NCBI RefSeq assembly: GCF_003244875.1
Contig: NZ_LXXZ01000065.1
Coordinates: forward strand, 1-64,000
DNA length: 64,000 bases
Origin: Stenotrophomonas sepilia
GTDB taxonomy: Bacteria; Pseudomonadota; Gammaproteobacteria; Xanthomonadales; Xanthomonadaceae
Reading direction: 5' to 3'
The notes under the pieces: generated by a model
Told to the model about the DNA's origin: nothing
Databases searched by the model: none
The model's input: only the letters and a program-made list of their open reading frames with translations
Part shown: one piece after another, positions 8,098 to 15,776 of the stretch
Layout of the letters: every line of letters starts with the position of its first letter
Numbering within the stretch: the stretch's first letter is position 1
Program-made: the position numbers and the translations under genes

Positions 8098-9171
8098 ATG
8101 GCTAGGAACAAAGAGTCAGGCGCGACGGGCGGGAAGGCAAAGGTAAAACGGCCTAATCCGGCCCGAAAGAAGGCGTCTGCGAAGAACATGATGGAGGCGC
8201 AGAGCAGGGATGCCTCGTATCAGCGCGCGCTGAAGTCGGCTGATCCCGTGGAGCGACAGGTGGGAGAGCTGGTCTTCCAGCGCACGTACATCGATAAAGG
8301 CTTGCTTGCTAAAGAGGCATTGTTGCTGCGCAACCGTTGGATCGGGAACCGCTACATGTCCCCGGTGCAGGCCACGCAGGCCTTCACGGAGGCATACACC
8401 GCCGCGTACCGTGCTGCTTGGGCGCGCCACTTTGACCTTTCCGAAGCGCCGCATAAGCAGCCCTGTGCGCCAAGTCTCGCATTGAACGACAGGGCGGTTA
8501 TTACCAGCTTGTGGCGGGCCCGTCAGAAGGCTGACGAACTGGGAATGCCGTACGATCTGTTCTGCGAGGTCGTCATGGAACGATGGATCGTGGGCCGGAA
8601 GGCGAAGCGCCCACCATTGCCAAACCAGCTGATTTCCGGGAAGTTGTTCGGTGCATGGATGCGAGGACATCCGACCTGGGCTGAAGCTAGTGAACGGTTG
8701 TTCTTGCCCGCTTGGGATCGGCGCTTCTTTATGGAGCCGTCTGGAGAAGATCCCGTGCATGCTGCGGCAATGCGAGCATTGCGTGCCGATGTGTTGCATG
8801 CAAAGGACCGTTCCGCCCAATTGGCGCGATATCTTGGGGCTGGTGGACCGCTGACAGAGGCGCGTGCCAAGGCGATGTTTGAAGCAGATATGGTCCGGGA
8901 TGCGCTAGCGATGGTCGCCGTGCCTGCTGAGGTCAACGACGCGCCTGAAGGATACGTTCCGGCGTGCATCGGCAATCGTAACGACGTGCGGGATATGCCG
9001 TGTCACAACTGCCCATTCGCCGTGCGGTGCTCGAGCGTAAAGCGGAAGGTGACACGCGCGCTGAACGCGGCAGGCGCCTCTGGCGATCCCCGTGCGGACA
9101 GGAGGCGTGAGCAGAACCGGAACAGCCAGCGCAAGCATCGCGAGGAGCAACGGCGAAAACTGGCTGCATAG
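8098..9171 (+). CDS. Hypothetical protein with C-terminal four-cysteine cluster
   Basis: 357 residues from an ATG preceded by GGAGGGCAGGAG. The N-terminal 35 residues are lysine/arginine-rich (nucleic-acid-binding type). A helical middle contains SLWRARQKADELGMPY (W139), shared with the 7354 gene. Near the C-terminus four cysteines, C290, C302, C305 and C311 (C-x11-C-x2-C-x5-C, with CHNCPFAVRC), suggest a zinc or iron-sulfur site. A strongly basic tail (SQRKHREEQRRKLAA) follows. I do not recognise the family. The pattern reads as a DNA- or RNA-binding regulator encoded with a smaller relative. Confidence 0.65.
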   Translation: MARNKESGATGGKAKVKRPNPARKKASAKNMMEAQSRDASYQRALKSADPVERQVGELVFQRTYIDKGLLAKEALLLRNRWIGNRYMSPVQATQAFTEAYTAAYRAAWARHFDLSEAPHKQPCAPSLALNDRAVITSLWRARQKADELGMPYDLFCEVVMERWIVGRKAKRPPLPNQLISGKLFGAWMRGHPTWAEASERLFLPAWDRRFFMEPSGEDPVHAAAMRALRADVLHAKDRSAQLARYLGAGGPLTEARAKAMFEADMVRDALAMVAVPAEVNDAPEGYVPACIGNRNDVRDMPCHNCPFAVRCSSVKRKVTRALNAAGASGDPRADRRREQNRNSQRKHREEQRRKLAA

Positions 9172-9999
9172 CGAGCGCCAATAAGGTCTTATGAGCGCAA
9201 ACGAGCTTGCTTGTCAGCGGCCCCATAAGAGCTATAAATCAAGAGCAACTACCTTCTCTTTGAGAAGGTAGATATTTATTGGGATGCCAACGTTGATGTC
9301 CCGTGACTGGTCCCATCGGTACTCGGGCCTTCGGCCCTCGCACCTCGGGTCCAGATGCGCGCCCCTTCGGGGACGCGCAGAAAATTATAGCCGGGGTTGT
9401 GTGGAGAGCGCGCCTCGGAGTCATCGAGGATGATCTGTAAGCCTCTGTGTTGAATCCCACCGGTATTTGCGTAGGGGTGTCGCTGGCCGGTCCTGCGGCG
9501 CGCTCAGCGAGCTTCTGGTGAGCCCTGGCGAGCATCCTGCAGGCCGCTTATGAGCGCAACCTCCCGGCAATCACTGTGATGTATAGATTGCTCGCCCATG
9601 TATGCAGTGTTTATGACGATCCACATGACACATGGTCGATTCGATGGCTACCCGGATAATCATGTCGATTGTTGTGAACCGCAGTTGTCATTGATCCACG
9701 GCGAAATGGCCGCGAGGTTGCACGGGGACTTGGCCGTGAAAGCGCGCTTTGGAGGTCCCGCATGCGGATGTAAAGCGCATACGAAGCGCTATCAAAGTCC
9801 ATGTGCCCTAAGCCTAACGTGCAACGTGTGGGCGGCGGTGTACGAGCTCGTGCCTGCAACCGCAAGATGTGGTGGCCATGTATGAAGCGTGCGGTGGTGT
9901 TCGATCTTGTACGAGCGGTAAGGAATGTGTTCCTTTCAAGTCTCATCCCCTGCGACCGATATGCTCAAGGATGCATAAAACAATCAGCGGGACGGCTAC
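9172..9999. other. Long gene-free stretch with strong hairpins at 9249-9378
   Basis: No convincing gene in 830 bp. Near the left end are three stable hairpins within 130 nt: a perfect 10-bp stem with TTT loop (9249-9271), a GGGCC/GGCCC stem (9325-9337), and a 9-bp stem with a bulged A and TTC loop (9357-9378). The cluster could be a terminator region, a structured RNA or decayed repeat material. The frame at 9598-9885 has no credible start context. Confidence 0.4.
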
Positions 10000-10338
10000 A
10001 TGGATCGTTGGACGTGGATGATGGTAAGGATGTATGCGCCCGCACTTGGGGCTTTGGCGCTGGGGTTGCTGCTGATGCTGCCGTTGGGAATGCTCCGGGA
10101 GAGTCCGGTGCTTGCAGGGGTGTATGCGATGGCGCGATGGCTCCCTGCGTTGGCTATCGCGGTATCGGTCACCCTTGCACTTGTCGCTACTGTGCGGCTA
10201 TGGCGCTGGGATCAAGGGCGCAGCCAGCTGGTGTGCGAATGCGGTGGCTTGCTTGGCCGGGAGCGTACTGGGCGCTTTGGTGCATATCGGAAGTGTCTCG
10301 CCTGCAACCGTAACGTCAATGAGAGGTACTACACGTAG
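10000..10338 (+). CDS. Small two-TM zinc-ribbon membrane protein
   Basis: 112 residues. Two hydrophobic segments (about residues 11-32 and 46-67) precede a cytoplasmic tail with CEC and CLAC, spaced like a zinc ribbon (C-x-C, about 18 residues, C-x2-C). Upstream Shine-Dalgarno is weak (GGGACGG). Unknown family; it has the same kind of parts (two TM helices plus cysteine pairs) as the frameshifted product at 5994 but in the opposite order. Possibly a small membrane-associated accessory of the element. Confidence 0.55.
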   Translation: MDRWTWMMVRMYAPALGALALGLLLMLPLGMLRESPVLAGVYAMARWLPALAIAVSVTLALVATVRLWRWDQGRSQLVCECGGLLGRERTGRFGAYRKCLACNRNVNERYYT

Positions 10339-10697
10339 GTTCGGTCTCGAGGCGCGTACACCGCGAGCCGCTGTCCGCCTTGAAAGTAGGTGTGAGTCCA
10401 ACCTGGCTTTCCATGGGGCTTCACGGGCCCGAATCGGCTCAAAGTGACGGCTACTTGGCTTACAAGGCACTTATCGGCACCCTGGTTGCCAGTTGGGGTT
10501 GGCTAAGTCATTGATCCAAAAGGGCGCCTGACCATCTGTGGTGCCATGGGTAACTGCATCAGTACTGCGTGACCCCTTCGTGCGGCGAGTGTGGGGTCTG
10601 ATGTGAGTGAGTAGTGCGCTTTCCGAATTGGTGGCTCCTGCCAGCGCTTTGGCGGGCTATACAATCCTTCCATACATACAGCGAACCGGGGACTTGC
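10339..10697. other. Intergenic region upstream of the PLD-type gene
   Basis: No supportable gene. A TATACAAT sequence around 10660 resembles a -10 box about 30 bp before the preferred GTG start at 10698, but no good -35 is seen. The plus frame of the next gene is open back to 10614 without translation signals. Confidence 0.4.
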
Positions 10698-11972
10698 GTG
10701 AGATCGATCTATGCAAACAGGAATTCCAAGGGCGATTTTCTGCTGAACGAGTTGGAGCGATGGGCAGATCGCGGTCTCTCCGTCTGCATTGCTTCTGCAT
10801 TTTTCACGGATGCTGAAGTTGTCGAGAGGTTGTTGTACAAGGGTTGCAGCGTCTATATGGTCGTTCGACTCGGATTTCCTACAAGTCCTGATGCGATAGA
10901 GCGTGTGCGAAAGCACCCGAACATGAACTTGCGAGTCTATACAAGCAGAACATTCCATCCAAAGCTCTACATCCTAGGGGATGAGGAGGCCTTGGTCGGA
11001 TCTGCGAATCTGACTCGATCTGCTCTGATGACGAACCAGGAGGTTGTGGTCCACATCGATCAGCATGACGGCTGCCTTCAGGATCTTGTATCGATATTTG
11101 ATGACTATTGGGCCGGCGCTTCGGTGCCGACTGACTCAGAGCTGTCGACTTACAGAGGCCTCTATCGACAATTTTCCAAGCTCGACCATGAGGTTGGAGT
11201 GCTGGAGCAGAAGGTCCTTGGAGAGCTTGGTGAGACGTCACCTGCAAACATCGATCGCAGTGAGGCCAGGCAGGATAAGCGCTCTGCCTTCGTCGATGGG
11301 TTCAGGCGTAGTTATCAGGAAACCACTTCAGCCTTCAATGTCATCAGGCGGGTCTATGAGGCTAGTGGGTATAGAAAAGTCTCTGAGGAGGAAATTCCTC
11401 TGCGCATTGAGATCGACTCGTTCCTTAGCTATGTGCGCGAGACTGTGGCAAGTGGCGACTCTTGGGCGAGTGCGCCGTTACGTTCAGAGACTGAGCAGCG
11501 GTCGATGCTTGAGCCGCTGATTGAAGCTTGGAGCCGAACCCCTTGGCCGCATTTTGAGGGGAGGATTGTCGTCGATAACTATCCTCGCTTGAGGTCTGTC
11601 TTCTCAACCGAAGATTCGATTAGTCAGGCCGACGACTCGGAGTTGTTCGATGCCTTGGCAACGCTGCACTCATTCCATGATCGATTCAGGTTCTTTGAGG
11701 GAGGGCTGCCAACCTGGAAGAAGCAGTTTCCAGCCCTCAATGACCCGGCCAAGACGAGGAAGACCCTCGCATACATCGTACATGGCCGAGGAGACATCGT
11801 GGAGAGGATGGCGAACGCCATCTACTCGCCGAAGTTCAAGTTGAATGAGTTTGGGCGGGCGAACGTACAAGAACTGGTTGGCTGGACCAATCGCGAGGAG
11901 CTGCCAATCATCAATGGTAGAACGACAAAGGTCTTGCGGTACTTCGGCGCGAGAGTAAGTCAAGTAGGATGA
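10698..11972 (+). CDS. PLD-family (single HKD) nuclease-like protein
   Basis: 424 residues from a GTG start with CGGGGA seven bases upstream (the frame is open from 10614 but only this start has a signal). Residues about 1-150 form a phospholipase D-type domain: FHPKLYILGD with H87 and K89, then VGSANLTRSAL, the HxK...GSxN signature of the HKD superfamily. Only one HKD motif is present, so it would act as a dimer, as do the BfiI/NgoFVII-type restriction endonucleases. The rest of the protein, about 270 residues, is not recognised. There is no methyltransferase beside it. It is immediately upstream of the retron, so a defence role is likely though not shown. Confidence 0.75.
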   Translation: MRSIYANRNSKGDFLLNELERWADRGLSVCIASAFFTDAEVVERLLYKGCSVYMVVRLGFPTSPDAIERVRKHPNMNLRVYTSRTFHPKLYILGDEEALVGSANLTRSALMTNQEVVVHIDQHDGCLQDLVSIFDDYWAGASVPTDSELSTYRGLYRQFSKLDHEVGVLEQKVLGELGETSPANIDRSEARQDKRSAFVDGFRRSYQETTSAFNVIRRVYEASGYRKVSEEEIPLRIEIDSFLSYVRETVASGDSWASAPLRSETEQRSMLEPLIEAWSRTPWPHFEGRIVVDNYPRLRSVFSTEDSISQADDSELFDALATLHSFHDRFRFFEGGLPTWKKQFPALNDPAKTRKTLAYIVHGRGDIVERMANAIYSPKFKLNEFGRANVQELVGWTNREELPIINGRTTKVLRYFGARVSQVG

Positions 11973-12056
11973 GGTGGCTGTTTGGGCATTGCGGCGACAA
12001 CGCGGCGTGCGAAGGCACTTTGGTGCCGTTCAAGCGCGAAAGGATCTGCAGAAAGA

Positions 12057-12247
12057 GCTACCTCACAATGGGTGCGGCACGGGCGGGTGCGCTTGACTAG
12101 ATCGAGCGAACCCATCACTTAAGAATGAGGCGGAGGGTTGCCAGGCAGAATCAGAAGGTCGCAGCTCCTTTAGAGCCGTCCGTGAAGGGGGGTATCCCTC
12201 TTTTGTCTGCGATTGCGGTGAGTTATCATCTGAATTGGTGAGGCGGC
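12057..12247 (+). ncRNA. Candidate retron msr-msd RNA
   Basis: Retron RTs need an adjacent structured RNA whose two ends pair (a1/a2). In the gap before the RT gene, 12057-12069 pairs with 12234-12247: nine Watson-Crick pairs in the core with one bulged G, extended outwards by three pairs across an A-C mismatch. Between them are a 7-bp hairpin with one G-U pair (12090-12096 with 12102-12108), a small GCTC/GAGC hairpin near 12163, and a 7-bp hairpin with GTAT loop (12185-12191 with 12196-12202). Length (about 190 nt) and order fit an msr-msd locus. The branching G and exact msd boundaries cannot be fixed by eye, and about 120 bp separate it from the RT start. Confidence 0.45.
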
Positions 12248-12365
12248 ATGGACATGTTGTTGGCCGATGCATTCGTCGGCATTGAACGGACCTGTTGGTC
12301 CAAGAGCGTCCCCGCTGTCCCAATGTGGACTTTGCGCACTTAACGTTACATTACGCGGTAAGTTG

Positions 12366-14105
12366 ATGCCCATGTCAGCCTCACCACCTCCTATCAAGAA
12401 GACATCACTGCTCTCGCCCAACGCGATCGCGTTTAGGTCCATCAAAAGCAGGAGTGAGCTTGCCAACTGGATTGGCATCAAAGAGTCCACGCTGATTTAC
12501 ATACTGTACCGACTGCCCACCAGCAAGAAGTACACGGACTTCCTGATTCCAAAGAGGAATGGGGGAACTCGAATGATATCGGCGCCGCGTAAAGCGCTGA
12601 AGTATGCTCAGAAGCGAATTTCGAGCGTGCTTTATGATATCTCGCCTCCGCGCAACTTGTCGAAAGGCTATATTCCAGGTCGCGGCATTTTTGATCACGC
12701 ATACAGACATAGGCGGCGCTCTACCGTCGTTACAGCTGATATTAAGGGATTCTTTCCCAGCATCAATTTTGGCAGAGTGCGAGGCATGTTCGCGGCGGCA
12801 CCTTTTGGCCTGCCTTTGGACGTAGCAACAATGCTCGCCCAACTTTGCTGCAAAGACGGTGAGCTGCCGCAGGGGTCTCCTTCCTCTCCCGCCATATCAA
12901 ACATCATCTGTCGCTCTCTTGATCTAGATCTCGCTGGATTTTCGCGCAAGCATCGAATCACGGTCACACGTTATGCTGATGACGTGTGCTTCTCTACCAA
13001 TATGCGAAAGAACCTGTTCCCCCTGGTCGAGCGAAATGACTTGCTGGGAGAGGTGCCGGGAGGAGAGGTATCCCGGATTTTTGAAAAGAATGGATTTGAG
13101 TTGAATCTGAAGAAGTTCAATTTATCTAAGTCCAACTCTCGTCAAATGATCACAGGCTTAATCGTCAATTCGCACGTGAATGTTCCGAGGCAATGGAAGC
13201 GGCAGCTCCGCACCCTTCTGCATCTTCGCAGCAGGATGGAAGATGCGCAGGCTACTGAGATCGCCAATACGTGGGCACGCCCTCAGGCATCAAGGAAGGG
13301 CGTGACAGAGTCTATAGACCACCTGATCCGCGGAAAGGCCAGTTTCGCGGCGTACATTGATTCCCGCTCCGGCACCAGACATATTGCATCACTGCATCGG
13401 GGATACCCCAAGCTGCGGCAGATGCTTCCTAGGATGAATCCTAGCTTTCCAGTCCGAATTATGGCGGAGGGTCCAACAGACTTGCTACATCTAGAGGCAG
13501 CATTGCGCCACTGTTCCGATCGGATCGACTTCTCTAATGTGGCACTAAGACTCCACAACTACCAAGGGGATGTCGGTGATACAGACATGATCAAGACGCT
13601 CCATCGGATCAACAAGGTTGACGTCGAAGAGCTGACCATTGGGATATTTGACCACGACAACCCGAGCTTCCTTAAGGAAATTTCACTGAACGAGGGTTCG
13701 CACGTTCGACTCGGAAGAATGGTTTTTGCTGCGTGCCTTTCTAGGCCAAAGTTCGTAACTGGGAATTACTGTATCGAATCACTCTACAGGAGAATTGATT
13801 CCTCCAGGGTTACATCAGAGGGCAGGCGCCTGTACTTCTCGGACGAATTTGATGCTGAGGGTCTTCACTCGCAAGGGGTTTTGAGGCGGCAGTACCCGAA
13901 GAAGACTGCTCTTGTGCTATCTGAGCGAGTGTTCGATCCCAAGGATCCCAACGTTTCGTTGACACTATCGAAGACCGATTTTGCTGCGATGGTCAATGCT
14001 GGCGCGGCTCCGTTTAGCGACATGGACTTCTCAGGTTTTCTACCCACGCTGGCGCACTTGAGAAAAATGATTGACGAGGCAATGTACTTTTCCGGAAATT
14101 CCTAG
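12366..14105 (+). CDS. Retron reverse transcriptase fused to TOPRIM domain (Ec67-like, type I-C)
   Basis: 579 residues from the ATG at 12366 (another at 12372). It would make msDNA from the adjacent RNA and carries its effector in the same chain. RT landmarks: FLIPKRNGGTRMISAP, TADIKGFFPSINFGRVRG, LPQGSPSSPAISN, catalytic YADD at 203-206, and RQMITGLIVN, corresponding to the retron VTG region. The retron NAxxH motif appears as HAYRH. The C-terminal half has TOPRIM features: E368 in MAEGPTDLLHL and D429/D431 in IFDHDN, then CIESLYR. Order, length and many local matches agree with my memory of the E. coli Ec67 (Eco2) protein, an anti-phage retron with a TOPRIM effector. Upstream lies a PLD-type nuclease gene. 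Confidence 0.92.
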   Translation: MPMSASPPPIKKTSLLSPNAIAFRSIKSRSELANWIGIKESTLIYILYRLPTSKKYTDFLIPKRNGGTRMISAPRKALKYAQKRISSVLYDISPPRNLSKGYIPGRGIFDHAYRHRRRSTVVTADIKGFFPSINFGRVRGMFAAAPFGLPLDVATMLAQLCCKDGELPQGSPSSPAISNIICRSLDLDLAGFSRKHRITVTRYADDVCFSTNMRKNLFPLVERNDLLGEVPGGEVSRIFEKNGFELNLKKFNLSKSNSRQMITGLIVNSHVNVPRQWKRQLRTLLHLRSRMEDAQATEIANTWARPQASRKGVTESIDHLIRGKASFAAYIDSRSGTRHIASLHRGYPKLRQMLPRMNPSFPVRIMAEGPTDLLHLEAALRHCSDRIDFSNVALRLHNYQGDVGDTDMIKTLHRINKVDVEELTIGIFDHDNPSFLKEISLNEGSHVRLGRMVFAACLSRPKFVTGNYCIESLYRRIDSSRVTSEGRRLYFSDEFDAEGLHSQGVLRRQYPKKTALVLSERVFDPKDPNVSLTLSKTDFAAMVNAGAAPFSDMDFSGFLPTLAHLRKMIDEAMYFSGNS

Positions 14106-14325
14106 GGTTGTTTTGAACAAATATCAAGCTGGTAGAGGCTTAGATGGCGCTTACGGCCGTTCGGGTCGCTTCTGGTCAGTTTCAGGAACTGCTTCTTGGC
14201 AGTTGGAACTCAGATCCCGCACAGTGTGCCATTGGCGACGGTCCTTGCCGGTCCGCTCTGCGCGAGTAGTGCTTATCCTGTCTGTTGCTAGCCGCTTTGT
14301 TTGCTCGCGTGACTTATCGGTCGGG

Positions 14326-14374
14326 TTCGTAATGCGTAGGTCGCAGGTTCGACTCCTGTTTCCGGCACCAGTTG
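14326..14374 (+). other. Attachment site, copy 2 (3' fragment of tRNA-Thr(CGT))
   Basis: Identical over 49 bp to 1009-1057, ending in CCAGTTG. The bases upstream differ from copy 1, so the shared core starts at the anticodon loop. It marks the right boundary; core chromosome begins beyond it. Confidence 0.88.
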
Positions 14375-14377
14375 TAG

Positions 14378-14410
14378 AAAAGCCCCGGCCTTTGGTCGGG
14401 GCTTTTTGTT
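14378..14410 (+). terminator. Rho-independent terminator after att copy 2
   Basis: 13-bp stem with one G-T pair (14378-14390 with 14394-14406), TTT loop and T-tract; near-duplicate of 1063-1092. Confidence 0.82.
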
Positions 14411-14434
14411 TGGCCGATTAGCGGCGCGACGCCA

Positions 14435-14791
14435 TCAACGCCGCGTCATACCCGCATCCTTCGCCAGCCACCACGCCAGCTGCCGGAGATAACCACCTGC
14501 TGCTCCCGCCGATGCGCCGATCATCAGGCGTGCAAGCACTCTGATCCCGCGCGCGGCCCGCTCCCGCACCCAAGGCAGTACCGCCACCACCTGCGCACCC
14601 AGCAACAGCATCAGCACGTCCAGCCCCAGCGCATCCACCACCGGCAGCAACGGCAGCAGATCCGGATTGCAGGCCAGCACGATTACCAGTGCAGCACCCA
14701 GCACGGCCATCAGGCGGCGCCCGGCGGGCACGGTGGTCCAGTGCAGCAGTCGGCTGATCAGGCGCATGGCATTCCTTGTGCCTTGTGTCAT
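14435..14791 (-). CDS. Small inner-membrane hypothetical protein
   Basis: 118 residues with two or three hydrophobic helices (LMAVLGAALVIVLAC, LDVLMLLLGAQVVAVLPW, and a weaker one near IGASAGAAGGYL). Its ATG overlaps the TGA of the upstream GyrI-like gene (ATGA), which points to translational coupling. A second in-frame ATG lies eight codons in. No family recognised; the first core gene after the element. Confidence 0.62.
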   Translation of the reverse strand: MTQGTRNAMRLISRLLHWTTVPAGRRLMAVLGAALVIVLACNPDLLPLLPVVDALGLDVLMLLLGAQVVAVLPWVRERAARGIRVLARLMIGASAGAAGGYLRQLAWWLAKDAGMTRR

Positions 14792-15423
14792 CTGCGGGAA
14801 TCCTCATCAGGCCCGATCGGCCGCACCGGCTGCCGCAGCACGGTTTTCAACCGCGCCGCCGCGGTCCTGCGTGGGTCGCTGAGGTAGATCTCATGATGGG
14901 GCCCGGCAAAGGTGTATCCCAGTGCGGGCATCACTTCGTCATGCAGCTGCGCCAGGATGGGGCCTTCGTCGTCGTAGGCGCCCACGTGCAAGGTCTGCAG
15001 GCTGGGGCCCTCGGCAAGGAGTTCATGGCGAAGGCTGGGCGGAGCCTCTCCCAGCTTCGTGCGCGCCTTGCTGATCGCGGACTGCCACTGTGCAGGGCCG
15101 ATGCCCTCGGGCGTGCGGATCATTACGGTCCAGGCCCACTCATCCTTGCGCCGCGCGGCGAAGCTGGCCGGGTCCTCGGCGCTCCACAGCGCTTCCAGCG
15201 GTGGCACCACGTAGTCGCGCCCTTCGGCCTTCAGCGCGAACTTCAGTGCATAGCTCACCGAATACAGCCACTGCACGGCCTGCAGGTAGGCGGGGGCCGT
15301 GTTCGGGTCGCCGCGACCATCGACCATCACGTAGGGCAGGGGCGGTACGTCCACGGTCACGAACCGGCCCATCGGGGCCTGATAGAGCGCCCGGTCGCGC
15401 TTCCTGAAGTCGATCTTGTCCAC
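14788..15423 (-). CDS. GyrI-like small-molecule-binding domain protein
   Basis: 211 residues from a GTG with an AGGAGGA Shine-Dalgarno seven bases upstream; this start is better than the upstream ATG frames. The sequence has the GyrI-like/SOUL-type fold signature seen in stand-alone GyrI-like proteins: PPLPYVMVDGRGDPN, AVQWLYSVSYALKFALK, WTVMIRTPEGI, HVGAYDDEGPILAQLHDEV and HEIYLSDPRR. Such proteins bind small hydrophobic ligands and some hydrolyse xenobiotics. There is no AraC-type DNA-binding domain. It forms a two-gene operon with 14435-14791. Confidence 0.85.
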   Translation of the reverse strand: MDKIDFRKRDRALYQAPMGRFVTVDVPPLPYVMVDGRGDPNTAPAYLQAVQWLYSVSYALKFALKAEGRDYVVPPLEALWSAEDPASFAARRKDEWAWTVMIRTPEGIGPAQWQSAISKARTKLGEAPPSLRHELLAEGPSLQTLHVGAYDDEGPILAQLHDEVMPALGYTFAGPHHEIYLSDPRRTAAARLKTVLRQPVRPIGPDEDSRR

Positions 15424-15776
15424 GGGCCTTCCTCCTGCGCCGAGCATCCCACGCCAGGCACCTGCCAGCACGCCTGAACAGGTTCAGATGACTTTGCCGA
15501 ACGAGGGCGGAGCGCCGGCCACCACTCGATGCTAGGATGCCGCCCCCGGCTGTTTTGCCCGTCGCGCCTGCGCGGTGCGACAACGTGTCGCAGCCAGAAT
15601 CGGGCCTTTCCTGCGCTCGATCATTGTCAATGCCTTTCTTAAATGGTGGGTGACGGCCTAAAATTGAAAGGCTGACTCGCCCCCACCTCCCTGCCTGTCT
15701 TCCGGACCGGTGGGACCGGCTTTGGCTGGAACAGGCAGGGACGGGGAACGGCATTCCCTCGCAATTGGATCGACCG
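15424..15776. promoter_or_regulatory. Upstream region of cyoABCD
   Basis: The 350-bp gap between divergent genes should contain the cyo promoter. TTGTCA near 15624 and TAAAAT near 15657 stand out in otherwise GC-rich sequence, but their spacing to each other is too large for one promoter, so I cannot assign exact elements. No gene seen. Confidence 0.35.

Larger units (their letters stand above)
1009..14374. mobile_element. Integrative element (about 13.3 kb) in the 3' end of tRNA-Thr(CGT)
   Basis: A 49-bp direct repeat made of the anticodon-loop-to-CCA part of tRNA-Thr(CGT) flanks the region, and each copy is followed by a rho-independent terminator. Inside are a tyrosine integrase, XRE and MarR regulators, unknown genes and three likely defence genes, with lower and more uneven GC than the core genes starting at 14435. 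There are no conjugation, capsid or replication genes, so it looks like a defence island-type integrative element or satellite that would need help to move. The boundaries are seen directly; mobility is inferred. Confidence 0.85.

Noticed and set aside
9598..9885. 95-codon ORF in the gene-free gap of the element
   Set aside because: No ribosome binding site and an implausible sequence; overlapped by equally open frames.
14418..14807. 129-codon minus-strand frame overlapping 14435-14791
   Set aside because: Alternate frame with Ala/Gly-rich low-complexity product; the 14435-14791 frame has a coupled ATGA start and credible TM helices.
15424..15776. FNR-type site in the cyo upstream region
   Set aside because: TTGTCA near 15624 has no matching half-site at the required spacing.
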